Part shown: one piece after another, positions 32,357-42,284 of the stretch | How the letters are laid out: every line of letters begins with the position of its first letter | How positions within the stretch are numbered: the stretch's first letter is position 1 | Assembly: GCA_016191285.1 (NCBI GenBank) | Contig: JACPPA010000019.1 | Location: 1 to 64,000, forward strand | Reading direction: 5' to 3' | Source: Gammaproteobacteria bacterium | GTDB lineage: Bacteria; Pseudomonadota; Gammaproteobacteria; Ga0077536 | DNA: 64,000 nucleotides | Notes under the pieces: model-generated | Database searches by the model: none | The model's input: the letters and a program-made list of their open reading frames with translations, nothing else | What the model was told of the DNA's origin: nothing | Made by a program: the position numbers and the translations under genes

Positions 32357-33559
32357 TCACGAAAGCCATCGCTTTCCTCCCATGGTCGCAGCCGGGAAAC
32401 TCCCACGCAGGTATTCCTGCGCCGCGGCGACACCGGCACCCGGCTCCACCATGATGCCGCAGTCGCGTAATACCATTTCAGTGCCGGCGACGGCGCTGAC
32501 GATCATCAATTCATTCAAATCGCCAAGGTGTCCAATTCGAAACACCTTGCCGGCGACCTGCGCCAAGCCCATGCCGAGCGACAGGTTGTAGCGTTGGTAG
32601 GCGTGGTTGACGACTTGTGCGCTATCGAAACCATCGGGAACGCAGATGGTGCTGACGGTATTCGAATACCACTTGGGATCTTTCGCGCAGAGTTTTAGCT
32701 TCCACGCGGCTACGGCGCGGCGCACGGCCTCGCCGAAGCGATAGTGCCGTGCGTAGACGTTGGCCAGGCCTTCTTCGAACAGCATATTGATCGATTCACG
32801 CAGGCCGTGAATCAGCGTCATCGCCGGCGTATATGGAAACCACCCGCCTTCGTTCATGCGCAGCATGTCACCGAAGTCGAAGTAGGCGCGGCGAAGCTGA
32901 GCGTTTTTGCAGGCTTCGAGTGCTTTTTGACTGACGCCGACAATGCCGAGCCCGGTGGGCAGCATGAAGCCTTTTTGTGAGCCGGCCACCGCGAGATCGA
33001 CGCCCCATTCCTCCATCCGAAACTCAATGCAACCGATTGAGCTGACGCCATCTACATACAACAGCGCTGGATGCTTCAGATCATCGAGCACCTTGCGCAC
33101 GCCATGAATATCGCTCGTGACCCCAGTCGCGGTTTCATTATGGGTGGCCAACACCGCTTTGATTTTATGCTGCTTATCGGCGGCCAAGATTTCACGATAC
33201 TTATCGAGCGGCACTCCAGTGCCCCATTCGCAGTCGACCGCCTCAACCTCGAGGCCGAGGCGGCGACACATTTCGATCCATAAATGACTGAATTGGCCGA
33301 TGCGGGCCTGCAACACCTTATCACCCGGTGACAAGGTGTTGGTCATCGCGGCTTCCCACCCACCCGTACCCGACGACGGGAAAATGAACACCCTGCCAGT
33401 TTTCGTACCGAAGATCGGTTTTAGATCTTCAAACAACGGCAAGACGGTTTGCGGACAATCGATCCGGCGATGGTCTTCGAGCGGCACATCCATCGCGCGC
33501 CGGACGCGCTCGGGGATATTGGTCGGTCCTGGAATAAATAAGAAATTACGGCCGGGCAT
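32357..33559 (-). CDS. Serine-glyoxylate aminotransferase (class V)
   Basis: A 400-residue PLP enzyme. FLFIPGPTNIPERVRRAM is the family opening, RVFIFPSSGTGGWEAAMTNT binds cofactor phosphate, LLYVDGVSSIGCIEF holds the PLP-binding Asp, and GSQKGFMLPTGLGI contains the Schiff-base lysine. The C-terminal HLGDLNELMIVSAVAGTEM matches serine-glyoxylate transaminases (SgaA type), which turn serine and glyoxylate into hydroxypyruvate and glycine. GGAGA lies seven bases before the ATG. No serine-cycle genes are beside it. Alanine-glyoxylate or a broader specificity cannot be excluded. Confidence 0.85.
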   Translation of the reverse strand: MPGRNFLFIPGPTNIPERVRRAMDVPLEDHRRIDCPQTVLPLFEDLKPIFGTKTGRVFIFPSSGTGGWEAAMTNTLSPGDKVLQARIGQFSHLWIEMCRRLGLEVEAVDCEWGTGVPLDKYREILAADKQHKIKAVLATHNETATGVTSDIHGVRKVLDDLKHPALLYVDGVSSIGCIEFRMEEWGVDLAVAGSQKGFMLPTGLGIVGVSQKALEACKNAQLRRAYFDFGDMLRMNEGGWFPYTPAMTLIHGLRESINMLFEEGLANVYARHYRFGEAVRRAVAAWKLKLCAKDPKWYSNTVSTICVPDGFDSAQVVNHAYQRYNLSLGMGLAQVAGKVFRIGHLGDLNELMIVSAVAGTEMVLRDCGIMVEPGAGVAAAQEYLRGSFPAATMGGKRWLS

Positions 33560-33749
33560 GGCGGTTTCTCCGGTTGGGGCCTGTCACCGGAAATCAATCT
33601 CTGCCAGCGTCAGAAGGATTCCAATCGGATTGGGGCGAAAAGCGTCTGGAATGCCGAAGGGTGGCCGTTATTGACCGCAGCTTCGACCTCTAAAATTGAG
33701 GTCGGGACTCTACACGCACGAGCTGGTCGCTGCCAAGGTTTTTCGCCGC

Positions 33750-34940
33750 TTAGTTGCGACCAAGCGCCTGATCAAGATCACTGATCAAGTCGGCGGCGTC
33801 TTCGAGTCCAATCGACAGTCGCACCAAGGAATCCGTGATGCCCATCGACTCGCGCTGTTCCGCTTTCAAGCGGCCATGCGTGGTGGTTGCCGGATGCGTG
33901 ATAATGCTGCGACTGTCACCGAGGTTGCCGGTGATCGTGAACAGCTTGGTGTGATCGACGACCTGCCACGCGGCGGCGCGCGCACCGCGCATGGTGAACG
34001 ACACCACGCCGCCGAAGGCGCGTTGCTGACGTTCGGCAAGCGCATGCTGCGGATGATCCGCCAATCCCGGATAGAACACGCGCTCGACGCGTGGATGTTG
34101 GATGAGCCACGACGCAATGTGTTGCGCGCTCGCGCTGTGTGCCTCCATGCGCAACTTCAAAGTTTCTAGCCCTTTGAGGAAGACCCAGGCATTAAACGGA
34201 CTCATGCTGGGACCGGCGGCGCGTAATAACGGGAAAAACTTATCGCGAATACGTTCTGCGGTGGTCACGATCGCGCCACCCACGCAACGACCTTGGCCAT
34301 CGAGATATTTGGTCGCCGAGTGCACCACCACATCGGCCCCCAAGCGCAGCGGTTGCTGCAAAACCGGCGTGCACAAACAATTATCGACCACCAGCAAACA
34401 GTTCGGGTGGCCGTGGGCAAGCGCCGCCAAGGCGGCGACGTCGGCGATTTCGTTAAGCGGATTGGACGGCGTTTCAAGAAACAACAGCCGCGTGCGCGAG
34501 GTAATCGCGCGCGCCCAAGCGTTCATATCGGTCAGATCGACAAAGGTCGTCTGGACGCCGAATTTCGCCAACATCTGCAACAAGCCGGTGGTGGTGCCGA
34601 AGATGCTGCGCGAGCTCACGATATGATCGCCGCTTTCGAGCAGCCCCAGGATCGTCGTCAGAATTGCGCTCATGCCGGACGCAGTCGCGATACACGCTTC
34701 GCCCGCTTCGAGCGCGGCGAGCCGCTCTTCAAACGAACGCACGGTTGGATTGGTGAACCGCGAATAGATGTTGCCGTCGGCTTCACCGGCGAAGACCGCC
34801 GCGGCCTGGGCCGCCGATTCAAAACTAAAACTTGAAGTCAGAAAAATAGGATCGCTGTTTTCAAGTTCGTTGGTTTGATGCACGCCGGCGTGTGCGCCAA
34901 TAGTGCCTAAACCGAGCTTCGCGATTGAATCCGGGGACAT
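33750..34940 (-). CDS. metZ: O-succinylhomoserine sulfhydrylase
   Basis: A 396-residue Cys/Met-metabolism PLP enzyme that makes homocysteine directly from an acylated homoserine and sulfide. NIYSRFTNPTVRSFEERLAA, IATASGMSAILTTI, LFLETPSNPLNEIAD and the Schiff-base motif VVHSATKYLDGQGRCVGG are as in MetZ. The C-terminal TITGNLGDSRSIITHPATTTHG binds substrate carboxylate. In Pseudomonas and relatives metZ lies next to purF, as here. A strong GAGGAAACGG lies before the ATG. A promoter at 35087-35115 leaves a leader of about 140 nt that may regulate it. Confidence 0.92.
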   Translation of the reverse strand: MSPDSIAKLGLGTIGAHAGVHQTNELENSDPIFLTSSFSFESAAQAAAVFAGEADGNIYSRFTNPTVRSFEERLAALEAGEACIATASGMSAILTTILGLLESGDHIVSSRSIFGTTTGLLQMLAKFGVQTTFVDLTDMNAWARAITSRTRLLFLETPSNPLNEIADVAALAALAHGHPNCLLVVDNCLCTPVLQQPLRLGADVVVHSATKYLDGQGRCVGGAIVTTAERIRDKFFPLLRAAGPSMSPFNAWVFLKGLETLKLRMEAHSASAQHIASWLIQHPRVERVFYPGLADHPQHALAERQQRAFGGVVSFTMRGARAAAWQVVDHTKLFTITGNLGDSRSIITHPATTTHGRLKAEQRESMGITDSLVRLSIGLEDAADLISDLDQALGRN

Positions 34941-35080
34941 TGCCGTTTCCTCACTGCAACCAAAATTTTAAGAAAGCCCGGTGGCCACGCCGCGCTTTCG
35001 ATCGGACTTGAACGCGATCGAGGTTTTTCAAGCAGTGACGCGGGCGCGACAAAAGCGGTGGGAAAACACGCATCGCTTTA
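34941..35080 (-). promoter_or_regulatory. Structured leader of metZ, possible riboswitch or attenuator
   Basis: The transcript between the predicted start near 35080 and the metZ ATG can fold into several stems: AAAGCG/CGCTTT early, TCGATCG/CGATCGA with a 10-nt loop in the middle, and AAAGC...GCTTT around the palindrome GTGGCCAC, followed by CTTAAAATTTT. The last resembles an intrinsic terminator or a shield of the start. SAM-sensing leaders are common before metZ in other proteobacteria, but I cannot match this one to a named class. Confidence 0.35.
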
Positions 35081-35086
35081 GCCGTT

Positions 35087-35115
35087 TTTATATAGCGCCC
35101 GCAAGCTGAACTCAA
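35087..35115 (-). promoter_or_regulatory. Sigma-70 type promoter of metZ
   Basis: The minus strand reads TTGAGT, 17 bp, TATAAA. The -35 has one mismatch, the spacing is optimal and the -10 is near consensus. It lies about 150 bp before metZ and just after the purF 3' end. Confidence 0.5.
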
Positions 35116-35172
35116 ATCGGCGCGTCAAGGGCGCGGAAGATAGTAGGGGCGCTACGGCTTGTCAATTCGCAC

Positions 35173-35200
35173 TCCCCTCTCCCGCGAGAGGAGAGAGGGG
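35173..35200 (-). terminator. Hairpin downstream of purF
   Basis: CCCCTCTC and GAGAGGGG type arms (minus strand CCCCTCTCTCCTCTCGCGGGAGAGGGG) begin four bases after the purF stop. It would form a GC-rich stem at the end of the long leuB-to-purF gene run. There is no T-tract on the minus strand, so it may stabilise the 3' end instead of terminating. Similar CCCCTCTCCCGCGAG sequences occur as dispersed repeats in other genomes. Confidence 0.4.
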
Positions 35201-35203
35201 ATT

Positions 35204-36721
35204 TTAGCGAGCCTCAAGGGCATCCAGATCCTGCAACGAGTTGCTGGCCGCCGCGCGTTTGGCCTTGGCTTCGTCCGAGCGTTGCGATTCCACGTGATTC
35301 AAATAGACCTCACTGACATCGCCCGTGACATAACAGCCGTTGAAACAAGATAAATCGAAGCCCTCGACCAGCGGATTGCCGCGCCGGGCGCATTCAACCA
35401 GATCATCCAGATCCTGATAGATCAGCCGATCGGCGCCGAGAATGCGCGCGATATCCTCGGTCGAGCGCTTGTGCGCGATGAGTTCCTCACCGGTCGGCAT
35501 ATCGATGCCATAGACATTCGGGAACGCGACCGGCGGGGCCGCGGACGCGAAATAAACGCGACGCGCGCCGGCGTCACGCGCCATTTCGATGATCTGCGAC
35601 GAGGTGGTGCCGCGCACGATCGAATCATCCACCAGCAAGACATTTTTGCCTTCGAATTCGAGATCGATGGCATTCAATTTTTGGCGTACCGATTTACGCC
35701 GCATCGCCTGGCCCGGCATGATGAAGGTGCGTGGAATGTACCGATTCTTAATGAACCCTTCACGGTAATCCACATCCAGCGTATGCGCGAGTTCGAGCGC
35801 CGCGGTCCGCGACGTGTCAGGAATGGGAATAACGACATCGATATCGTGCTCACCCCATTCGCGCTTGATTTTGCGCGCTAGCGCTTCGCCCATGCGCATG
35901 CGCGCCTTATGCACCGAGATGCCGTCGATGATCGAATCCGGACGCGCGAGATACACATGCTCAAATATGCACGGCGTTAACCGCGGCGCCGGCGCGCATT
36001 GCTGGGTGGTCAACTCGCCCTCCTTGCTGATAAACACCACTTCGCCCGGCGCGACATCGCGCGTGAGTTTGAAGCCGAGCACATCGATAGCGACACTTTC
36101 CGAGGCGATGATGTATTCGACGCCTTGAGGTGTATCGCGCTTGCCGAACACAATGGGCCGAATGCCGTAGGGATCGCGAAAGCCGATAATGCCAACACCC
36201 GTGATCATCGCGACCGCCGCGTAGCCGCCGCGACAGCGTTGATGCACCTGCGCGATCGCCTGAAAAATATCTTCGGGTCCAATGCGGCGTTTGCCGAAGC
36301 GCTGCAATTCATGCGCGAATACATTCAATAGGACTTCCGAATCGGAATCAGTATTGATGTGGCGCAAACTGTCCTGAAACAACTCGCGCTTGAGCTGATC
36401 GGAATTGGTTAAGTTCCCGTTGTGCCCGAGCGCGATGCCATAGGGTGAATTGACGAAAAAAGGTTGCGCTTCAGCGGTCGACGAAGCGCCGGCGGTGGGA
36501 TAGCGCACATGGCCGATGCCCATGCGTCCCTTCAGGTTGATCATGTGCCTGGTATGGAACACGTCCCGCACCAAGCCATTGGATTTACGCAAATACACCC
36601 GACCGTCTTCGTAGGTCGCGATGCCGGCCGCATCTTGGCCACGATGCTGAAGCACGGTCAACCCGTCATAGAGACTCTGATTGACGGCGCCGCGAGCGAC
36701 GATCCCGATGATTCCACACAT
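35204..36721 (-). CDS. purF: Amidophosphoribosyltransferase
   Basis: A 505-residue enzyme of the first step of purine synthesis, making phosphoribosylamine from PRPP and glutamine. [11 protein letters not shown] gives Cys2 as the N-terminal nucleophile of the glutaminase domain after Met removal. [13 protein letters not shown] and [18 protein letters not shown] line that site. The PRPP motif is [19 protein letters not shown] near residue 365. The C-terminus has extra residues ([16 protein letters not shown]) as in pseudomonads. It starts right after cvpA, the usual order. Confidence 0.95.
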   Translation of the reverse strand: MCGIIGIVARGAVNQSLYDGLTVLQHRGQDAAGIATYEDGRVYLRKSNGLVRDVFHTRHMINLKGRMGIGHVRYPTAGASSTAEAQPFFVNSPYGIALGHNGNLTNSDQLKRELFQDSLRHINTDSDSEVLLNVFAHELQRFGKRRIGPEDIFQAIAQVHQRCRGGYAAVAMITGVGIIGFRDPYGIRPIVFGKRDTPQGVEYIIASESVAIDVLGFKLTRDVAPGEVVFISKEGELTTQQCAPAPRLTPCIFEHVYLARPDSIIDGISVHKARMRMGEALARKIKREWGEHDIDVVIPIPDTSRTAALELAHTLDVDYREGFIKNRYIPRTFIMPGQAMRRKSVRQKLNAIDLEFEGKNVLLVDDSIVRGTTSSQIIEMARDAGARRVYFASAAPPVAFPNVYGIDMPTGEELIAHKRSTEDIARILGADRLIYQDLDDLVECARRGNPLVEGFDLSCFNGCYVTGDVSEVYLNHVESQRSDEAKAKRAAASNSLQDLDALEAR

Positions 36722-36724
36722 AGA

Positions 36725-37276
36725 TCAGGGTGCTCGTTTAACGGTGGGTGGGGCGACGAGGACTGGTTCAGGGCTCGCCGTCTCATACGAGAAATGCTTG
36801 GCGAATTCAGGCGGCAACCAGTGGACGGCGTAGCGCGCCAGTTGTTCGAAATGATCGAGCAGGCGTGATTCCTTCCACCACGGATCGCGCGGCACCGGCG
36901 TTAGCCCGGCGAGGGCGACCAACACCGTGACAATCGCAATCCCACGCGCCAGTCCAAAAAACATGCCGAGCAGGCGATCGGTACCGCTTAAGCCGGTGCT
37001 ATCGATCAGCTTCCCAAGCAAAAAATTGAATACGCCAAACACCAGTAACACGCCTAACAACAGCAGGCCAAAGGCCACGGCCATGCGCACTGACGGCAGA
37101 CTAACCGCCCCCGCAAAGTGGGCGCTGACCGGACCGGCGAACTTGAACGCGACCCAGCCCGCGACAACCCAGGCGACGAGAGATAACACTTCGCGCACCA
37201 GACCGCGAAACAAGCTCAACACCGCCGAGATGCCGAGCACCGAAAGAATAAAGATATCGATCCAATTCAGTGTCAT
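36725..37276 (-). CDS. cvpA: CvpA family inner-membrane protein
   Basis: A 183-residue protein with four hydrophobic segments. It starts MTLNWIDIFILSVLGISAV at 37276; the longer open frame is a read-through of upstream sequence. The conserved SLFRGLVREVLSLVAWVVAG and LLGMFFGLARGIAIVTVLV are characteristic of CvpA. It is needed for colicin V release and envelope integrity in E. coli; the mechanism is unsettled. It is co-located with purF as in most gammaproteobacteria, three bases apart, and follows the SPOR-domain gene. Confidence 0.9.
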   Translation of the reverse strand: MTLNWIDIFILSVLGISAVLSLFRGLVREVLSLVAWVVAGWVAFKFAGPVSAHFAGAVSLPSVRMAVAFGLLLLGVLLVFGVFNFLLGKLIDSTGLSGTDRLLGMFFGLARGIAIVTVLVALAGLTPVPRDPWWKESRLLDHFEQLARYAVHWLPPEFAKHFSYETASPEPVLVAPPTVKRAP

Positions 37277-37287
37277 GTGGAAGGCAC

Positions 37288-37950
37288 CTATTCGTTGCGC
37301 ACTACCATACCCGAATATCCCAGCTGCTGATGCACACGGGTGTGCAGACGCTCGGCGTCGGTCCGCTCGTGAGTGGGTCCTACCCACACACGGAACGATG
37401 GTTTACTCGCCGTGCGCAGTGGCGCGATAAAACCGGCAAAGCCTGCTTTACGCAATTTTGCCAGCAATCCCTTCGCATTGTCTTCGCTCGCAAAGCTGCC
37501 GAGTTGTACCACCCATGCGCCGGTCGCGGCCGGCGGTGCTGCCTTGTTAGGCACGGCCGGCAGCGCTGCCAGTTTGGATGCCGGAGGTGGCGCGGCGGGT
37601 GCCGGGGAATTAACAACTGTCGCCGTAGTCGCCACACCTACCTGCGGTCGCTCCGTTTCGCGTGCAATGGTTGGGACGGTCGGCGCCACCTTCGCGCGCG
37701 ATCCCGCCCGCGCCGCCAATTCATCCGGCGTCGCCGTCAAGCCAGACGTGATATCGCCGTCGACTATCGGATCGATCGGCAACGACGCCGACGATGCGTC
37801 ATCCCGTGGCATCGGCGCCAAGTTGGGTGGCGGCGTGACTTCGGGCGCGGCAGGCCCGTGATCAAGAAAGGTGGGGATAAAGATCACCGCCAAGGCCACC
37901 ATGACCGCGGCGCCGACGACGCGTTGTTTAAGTTGCGGTTCCATGGTCAA
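37288..37950 (-). CDS. dedD: SPOR domain protein, DedD-like
   Basis: A 220-residue cell-division protein. A short cytoplasmic start (EPQLKQRVVGA) leads into one membrane helix (AVMVALAVIFIPTFL). A Pro/Ala-rich linker of about 110 residues follows, then a C-terminal SPOR domain from about 145 (WVVQLGSFASEDNAKGLLAK, FRVWVGPTHERTDAERL). SPOR domains bind glycan strands lacking stem peptides at the septum. It lies between folC and cvpA, the dedD position. An alternative ATG is at 37944. Confidence 0.88.
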   Translation of the reverse strand: MTMEPQLKQRVVGAAVMVALAVIFIPTFLDHGPAAPEVTPPPNLAPMPRDDASSASLPIDPIVDGDITSGLTATPDELAARAGSRAKVAPTVPTIARETERPQVGVATTATVVNSPAPAAPPPASKLAALPAVPNKAAPPAATGAWVVQLGSFASEDNAKGLLAKLRKAGFAGFIAPLRTASKPSFRVWVGPTHERTDAERLHTRVHQQLGYSGMVVRNE

Positions 37951-37965
37951 TCACGGGGCCGTCAA

Positions 37966-39279
37966 CTAAGCGTCAGCGGTGGGCTCGGCGCGCGCCAAGC
38001 ACTGCAACACTTCGCCGACGGTAATAAACGAACCCACCACTAAAATTCGCTGGCCCGCGGCGCTATGCTCGAGGGCGCCAGCATAGGCCGCGGCCACCGA
38101 CGCGTACTGCGTCGACGGCGCGCGCCGACTTAACGTAGTCCAGGTCTCGTACAGTTCATGACTGGTCGCACCATGCCGCGCGCTGACGGTGGCAAGATGC
38201 CAATGGTCAACCACTTTGCTGAGCGACTGCATCGCGCTCGCCCGATCCTTCGTGCTCAACATGCCTAAGATTACATGCGTCTTCGCCACCGCGGGCAAGG
38301 TCATCAGGGTCGCGACGAAATACTCGACGGCCTGCGCGTTATGCGCCACATCTAAAATGAAGTCAACCGCGCCAGGGAGACGCTGGAAGCGTCCGGGTAA
38401 AACGGTGGTCGCTAACGCACGCATGATCTGATCTTTGCTGACCGGATGCCGGCCGTGCAGGCGTTCAACTGCTTTCAACACCCCGGATGCATTCCGTAAT
38501 TGATAACCGCCGACCAGGCTCGGTTTCGGCAGATGATCGAGCACGCAGTCTCCCGACCACCAGGTCCACTGCCCGTCATCGTCAACAAAATAGAAGCTTT
38601 GACCGAGTAGATCCAACGGCGCGCCGCGCGCCGCCGCCGCGTCGATCAAAGAGTGTGGCACTTGCGGATCCGAGCAGATCGCCGGTCGCCCGGCGCGCAT
38701 GATGCCGGCTTTCTCGCGCGCAATGGCTTCGCGCGTATGCCCCAGCCATTCGACGTGATCGATATCGAGCGTCGCGATCACGGCCACATCGGCGTCCACT
38801 ACATTCACGGCATCCAAGCGTCCCCCCATCCCGACTTCCAGAATAGCGAGATCGAGTGCCGCGCCGGCAAAGAGTTGTAACGCGGTCAAGGTGCCGAATT
38901 CGAATACCGTGAGCGGGATCTGCTCGCGCGCCACCTCTACGGCCGCGAAGGCCTCGCAGATGTGCGCATCGTCGACCGGCTCATGCATGATTTGAATGCG
39001 TTCGTTATAACGCACGAGATGCGGCGAGGTATAAGTCGCCACGCGATAACCGGCTTCGCGATAAATCCGCTCCAACATCGCGACCGTCGAACCCTTGCCA
39101 TTAGTCCCGCCGACCGTGATCACCGTGTACGGTGGTGGCAACAAACCCATGCGCTCCGCGACCGCACGGCAACGTTCTAAATCGAGTTCGATGTCCTTGG
39201 GGTGCAACGATTCCTGCCACGCCAGCCACTCGGCAAGCGTACGCGTTGCCCGTGGATTAGCCGCGGTAACTTCCGTCAT
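37966..39279 (-). CDS. folC: Bifunctional dihydrofolate synthase / folylpolyglutamate synthase
   Basis: A 437-residue Mur-ligase-like ATP enzyme that joins glutamate to dihydropteroate and adds further glutamates to folates. The P-loop is VITVGGTNGKGSTVAML, TYTSPHLVRYNERIQ is the omega-loop region, and EVGMGGRLDAVNVVDADVAVI and TLDIDHVEWLGHTREAIARE carry the metal-binding His and Lys. The C-terminal FILDVAHNAQAVEYF is the FolC signature. Its stop directly adjoins the accD stop-start boundary (39279/39280), so it is tightly coupled to accD. It is the usual neighbour of dedD. Confidence 0.93.
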   Translation of the reverse strand: MTEVTAANPRATRTLAEWLAWQESLHPKDIELDLERCRAVAERMGLLPPPYTVITVGGTNGKGSTVAMLERIYREAGYRVATYTSPHLVRYNERIQIMHEPVDDAHICEAFAAVEVAREQIPLTVFEFGTLTALQLFAGAALDLAILEVGMGGRLDAVNVVDADVAVIATLDIDHVEWLGHTREAIAREKAGIMRAGRPAICSDPQVPHSLIDAAAARGAPLDLLGQSFYFVDDDGQWTWWSGDCVLDHLPKPSLVGGYQLRNASGVLKAVERLHGRHPVSKDQIMRALATTVLPGRFQRLPGAVDFILDVAHNAQAVEYFVATLMTLPAVAKTHVILGMLSTKDRASAMQSLSKVVDHWHLATVSARHGATSHELYETWTTLSRRAPSTQYASVAAAYAGALEHSAAGQRILVVGSFITVGEVLQCLARAEPTADA

Positions 39280-40173
39280 CTAGCGTACAGCGCCCGGCGG
39301 CGCGCCGTGCGACTGCGGTGTTTCGGCATGGGTGAAGATGCTGAGCAAAGAACCGACCCGTCCTCGTAATTCGCGCCGATCGCAAATCAAATCCACGGCG
39401 CCATGCGCCAATAAGAATTCGCTGCGCTGAAATCCTTCGGGCAATACCTGACGCACGGTTTGTTCGATGACGCGCGGCCCCGCAAAGCCAATCAGCGCAT
39501 TCGGTTCGGCGATGATGAGGTCGCCGAGCGTGGCCAAGCTCGCGGAAACGCCACCCATGGTCGGATCGGTAAGCACTGAAATATACGGCAGACGATGTTG
39601 CTTGAGATCCGCGAGCACGGCGCTGGTCTTCGCCATTTGCATCAGCGACACCAACGCTTCTTGCATGCGCGCGCCGCCACTCGCGGCAAAACAGATAAAC
39701 GGGATCCGCTCTTCGATCGCACGCCGCACGCCGCGCACGAAGCGTTCGCCGACCACCGATCCCATCGAGCCCCCCATGAAACCAAATTCAAACGCCGCGG
39801 CGACCACCGGCATGCCGGTTAGCGTGCCGCGCATTACCACCAAGGCGTCCGTCTCGCCGGTTTCCTTCTGCGCGCTCACCAGACGATCGCGATAGCGCTT
39901 GGTGTCCTTGAATTTCAAGAAATCGACCGGCGCGAGGTTGGCGCCGATTTCCTGCGTCGCGCCGGGATCAAGGAAGCTCGCGAGCCGTTTGCGCGCCGCG
40001 ATTCGAATATGGTGGCCGCATTTAACGCAGACGTCGAGGTTGCGTTCGAGCTCGGCGCGATACAGCACGGCCTTACACGCGGGACAGCTGCTCCAGACGC
40101 CTTCGGGAATGGATTTTTTCGCCGAACCCTCGGTCCGGATCCGTGAAGGTAGCAGCTTTTTAAACCAATTCAT
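39280..40173 (-). CDS. accD: Acetyl-CoA carboxylase carboxyltransferase subunit beta
   Basis: A 297-residue subunit of the enzyme making malonyl-CoA for fatty acids. A four-Cys zinc ribbon at about 31-56 ([24 protein letters not shown]) precedes the crotonase-like carboxyltransferase fold, with [20 protein letters not shown] and [17 protein letters not shown] as core motifs. It pairs with AccA, which is not in the window. It lies between trpA and folC, as in Pseudomonas and Xanthomonas. The ribosome binding site before the ATG is weak. Confidence 0.95.
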   Translation of the reverse strand: MNWFKKLLPSRIRTEGSAKKSIPEGVWSSCPACKAVLYRAELERNLDVCVKCGHHIRIAARKRLASFLDPGATQEIGANLAPVDFLKFKDTKRYRDRLVSAQKETGETDALVVMRGTLTGMPVVAAAFEFGFMGGSMGSVVGERFVRGVRRAIEERIPFICFAASGGARMQEALVSLMQMAKTSAVLADLKQHRLPYISVLTDPTMGGVSASLATLGDLIIAEPNALIGFAGPRVIEQTVRQVLPEGFQRSEFLLAHGAVDLICDRRELRGRVGSLLSIFTHAETPQSHGAPPGAVR

Positions 40174-40188
40174 GCGCGCGCGACGAAG

Positions 40189-41010
40189 CTATGCCGTATG
40201 GCACGCGTCGAGCGCCGAACGCAGGCCAGCGGCAAAACCTTCGAGCGCCTGCGCGGTGGCCGCGATCGAGCCCTGGTTCTGTTCGATGATTTCGACCAAC
40301 GCACTGCCGACAATCACCGCATCGCACAGTGGCGCAAGGGCCGCAGCCGTCGCCGCGGATTTCACCCCAAAGCCGACGCCCACGGGCAAACTGGTCGCGG
40401 CCCGAATTTCTCCGATTTTGGCCGCGACCTCATCGGTGGCGAAGGTTTTGCCGCCAGTCACGCCTTTGACGGAAACGTAATAAACAAAGCCCGAAGCGCG
40501 TTCGCACACCGCGCGGATGCGTGTCGCGTCGGAGGTCGGCGCCAAGAGATAGATATGATCCAGCCCAGCGCGTTCGAACTCGGCATGACAGCTGGCCGCT
40601 TCTTCGGGTGGCAGGTCAACGGTTAATACGCCATCGACGCCGACCGCCGCCGCCTGTCGCGAAAACTCGGTATAGCCCATGCGTTCGATCGGATTTAAAT
40701 AGCCCATCAGCACCACTGGGGTGGTTTGATCGGTTGCGCGAAACGCGGTTACCAACGCGAGCACTTTGCGCAAAGTCATGCCGCCGTCGAGCGCCCGCTC
40801 GCTGGCGCGCTGGATGATGGGGCCGTCCGCCATCGGATCGGAGAATGGCACGCCTAGTTCGATAATATCCGCGCCCCCGCGCACCAAGGCATGCATGCCG
40901 GCAAGAGTAATCTCGGGTGTTGGATCGCCTGCGGTAATAAAGGTCACGAGACCCTTACGGTCATGTTGCCTTAGGTCGGCGAATCGCTGCTTTATTCTGC
41001 TCGTTGTCAT
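40189..41010 (-). CDS. trpA: Tryptophan synthase alpha subunit
   Basis: A 273-residue TIM-barrel subunit that cleaves indole-3-glycerol phosphate. LVTFITAGDPTPEITL holds the first conserved strand, ADIIELGVPFSDPMADGPII contains the catalytic Glu and the loop, and VDGVLTVDLPPEEA contains the second catalytic Asp. LLAPTSDATRIRAV and GVGFGVKSAATA are phosphate-site motifs. The partner subunit TrpB is encoded 33 bp upstream. The spacing and direction fit one trpFBA-accD-folC transcript. Confidence 0.95.
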   Translation of the reverse strand: MTTSRIKQRFADLRQHDRKGLVTFITAGDPTPEITLAGMHALVRGGADIIELGVPFSDPMADGPIIQRASERALDGGMTLRKVLALVTAFRATDQTTPVVLMGYLNPIERMGYTEFSRQAAAVGVDGVLTVDLPPEEAASCHAEFERAGLDHIYLLAPTSDATRIRAVCERASGFVYYVSVKGVTGGKTFATDEVAAKIGEIRAATSLPVGVGFGVKSAATAAALAPLCDAVIVGSALVEIIEQNQGSIAATAQALEGFAAGLRSALDACHTA

Positions 41011-41042
41011 GGGCGCTAGATTTTTTTTCGATCGCGGATTGC

Positions 41043-42284
41043 TTACAACGAGATCCCGGCGCGTGCAGCGACGGTTGGGATGTCTTTGTCGCCGCGGCCG
41101 GATAGATTCACCACGAGAATTTGATTAGGCCGCATACGCGGCGCGAGTTTCGCCGCATAGGCCAGGGCGTGACTCGATTCCAGCGCGGGCATGATGCCTT
41201 CGGTCAGCGTCAAGGCGCGGAAAGCATCGAGTGCTTCGGTATCGGTAATGGCGACGTAGCGCGCGCGGCCACTATCCTTCAACCACGCATGCTCAGGCCC
41301 AACTCCAGGGTAATCGAGGCCGGCCGACACCGAGTGCGTCTCGATGATCTGGCCGTCATCGTCTTGCATCAGATAGGTTCGATTGCCGTGCAATACCCCT
41401 GGCGCGCCGGCATTCAGCGGCGCGGAATGGCGACCGGTTTCGATGCCATCTCCGGCGGCTTCAACGCCGATCAATTCGACGTTTGCATCGGTCAGAAAGG
41501 GGTAGAAGATCCCCATTGCATTCGATCCACCACCGACGCAGGCCACGATGGTATCCGGCAAGCGACCGGCTTGAGCCAGACATTGGCGCCGGGTTTCGCG
41601 CCCGATAATCGCTTGGAAATCGCGCACCATCATGGGGTACGGATGCGGCCCGGCAACCGTACCGATAATGTAGAAGGTGTCATCGACGTTGCTAACCCAA
41701 TCGCGCAAGGCTTCATTTAGTGCGTCTTTGAGGGTCTTCGAGCCGGAGTATACGGGCGTCACTTCGGCGCCCAATAATTTCATGCGAAACACATTAATCG
41801 ATTGGCGTTGAATATCGCTCGCACCCATGTAGACGCGGCATTGCATGCCAAAGCGCGCGGCCACGGTCGCGGTGGCGACGCCGTGTTGCCCGGCGCCGGT
41901 TTCGGCGATCACGCGCGCTTTGTTCATCCGGCGCGCGAGCAGCGCCTGGCCGACGGTATTGTTAATCTTATGCGCGCCAGTGTGATTCAGGTCTTCGCGC
42001 TTGAGATAAATTTGCGCGCCACCCAATTCACGCGACCAGCGTTCTGCGAAATAAAGCGGCGAGGGTCGACCGACGTAATGCGTTAGATCGTGATCGAGCT
42101 CGGCCTGGAACTCGGGATCGATACGGTGGCGTTGGTAGGCCGCATCGAGCGCCGCCAACGGACCCATCAATGTCTCGGACACGAACTTGCCACCGTACGG
42201 TCCGAAGTGCCCGCGGCTATCCGGTAATTCGGTTAATGCATTGCCGCCATCCGCGAGAGGCGCCGAATTATGCGTCGCGTTCAA
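41043..42284 (-). CDS. trpB: Tryptophan synthase beta subunit
   Basis: A 413-residue PLP enzyme joining indole with serine. The N-terminus [20 protein letters not shown] is typical, the Schiff-base Lys lies in [17 protein letters not shown], the catalytic Glu in [12 protein letters not shown], and the phosphate loop is [32 protein letters not shown] is the C-terminal signature. Its start overlaps the end of trpF by 17 bp. It is a standard TrpB1 and not the TrpB2 type. Confidence 0.96.
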   Translation of the reverse strand: MNATHNSAPLADGGNALTELPDSRGHFGPYGGKFVSETLMGPLAALDAAYQRHRIDPEFQAELDHDLTHYVGRPSPLYFAERWSRELGGAQIYLKREDLNHTGAHKINNTVGQALLARRMNKARVIAETGAGQHGVATATVAARFGMQCRVYMGASDIQRQSINVFRMKLLGAEVTPVYSGSKTLKDALNEALRDWVSNVDDTFYIIGTVAGPHPYPMMVRDFQAIIGRETRRQCLAQAGRLPDTIVACVGGGSNAMGIFYPFLTDANVELIGVEAAGDGIETGRHSAPLNAGAPGVLHGNRTYLMQDDDGQIIETHSVSAGLDYPGVGPEHAWLKDSGRARYVAITDTEALDAFRALTLTEGIMPALESSHALAYAAKLAPRMRPNQILVVNLSGRGDKDIPTVAARAGISL

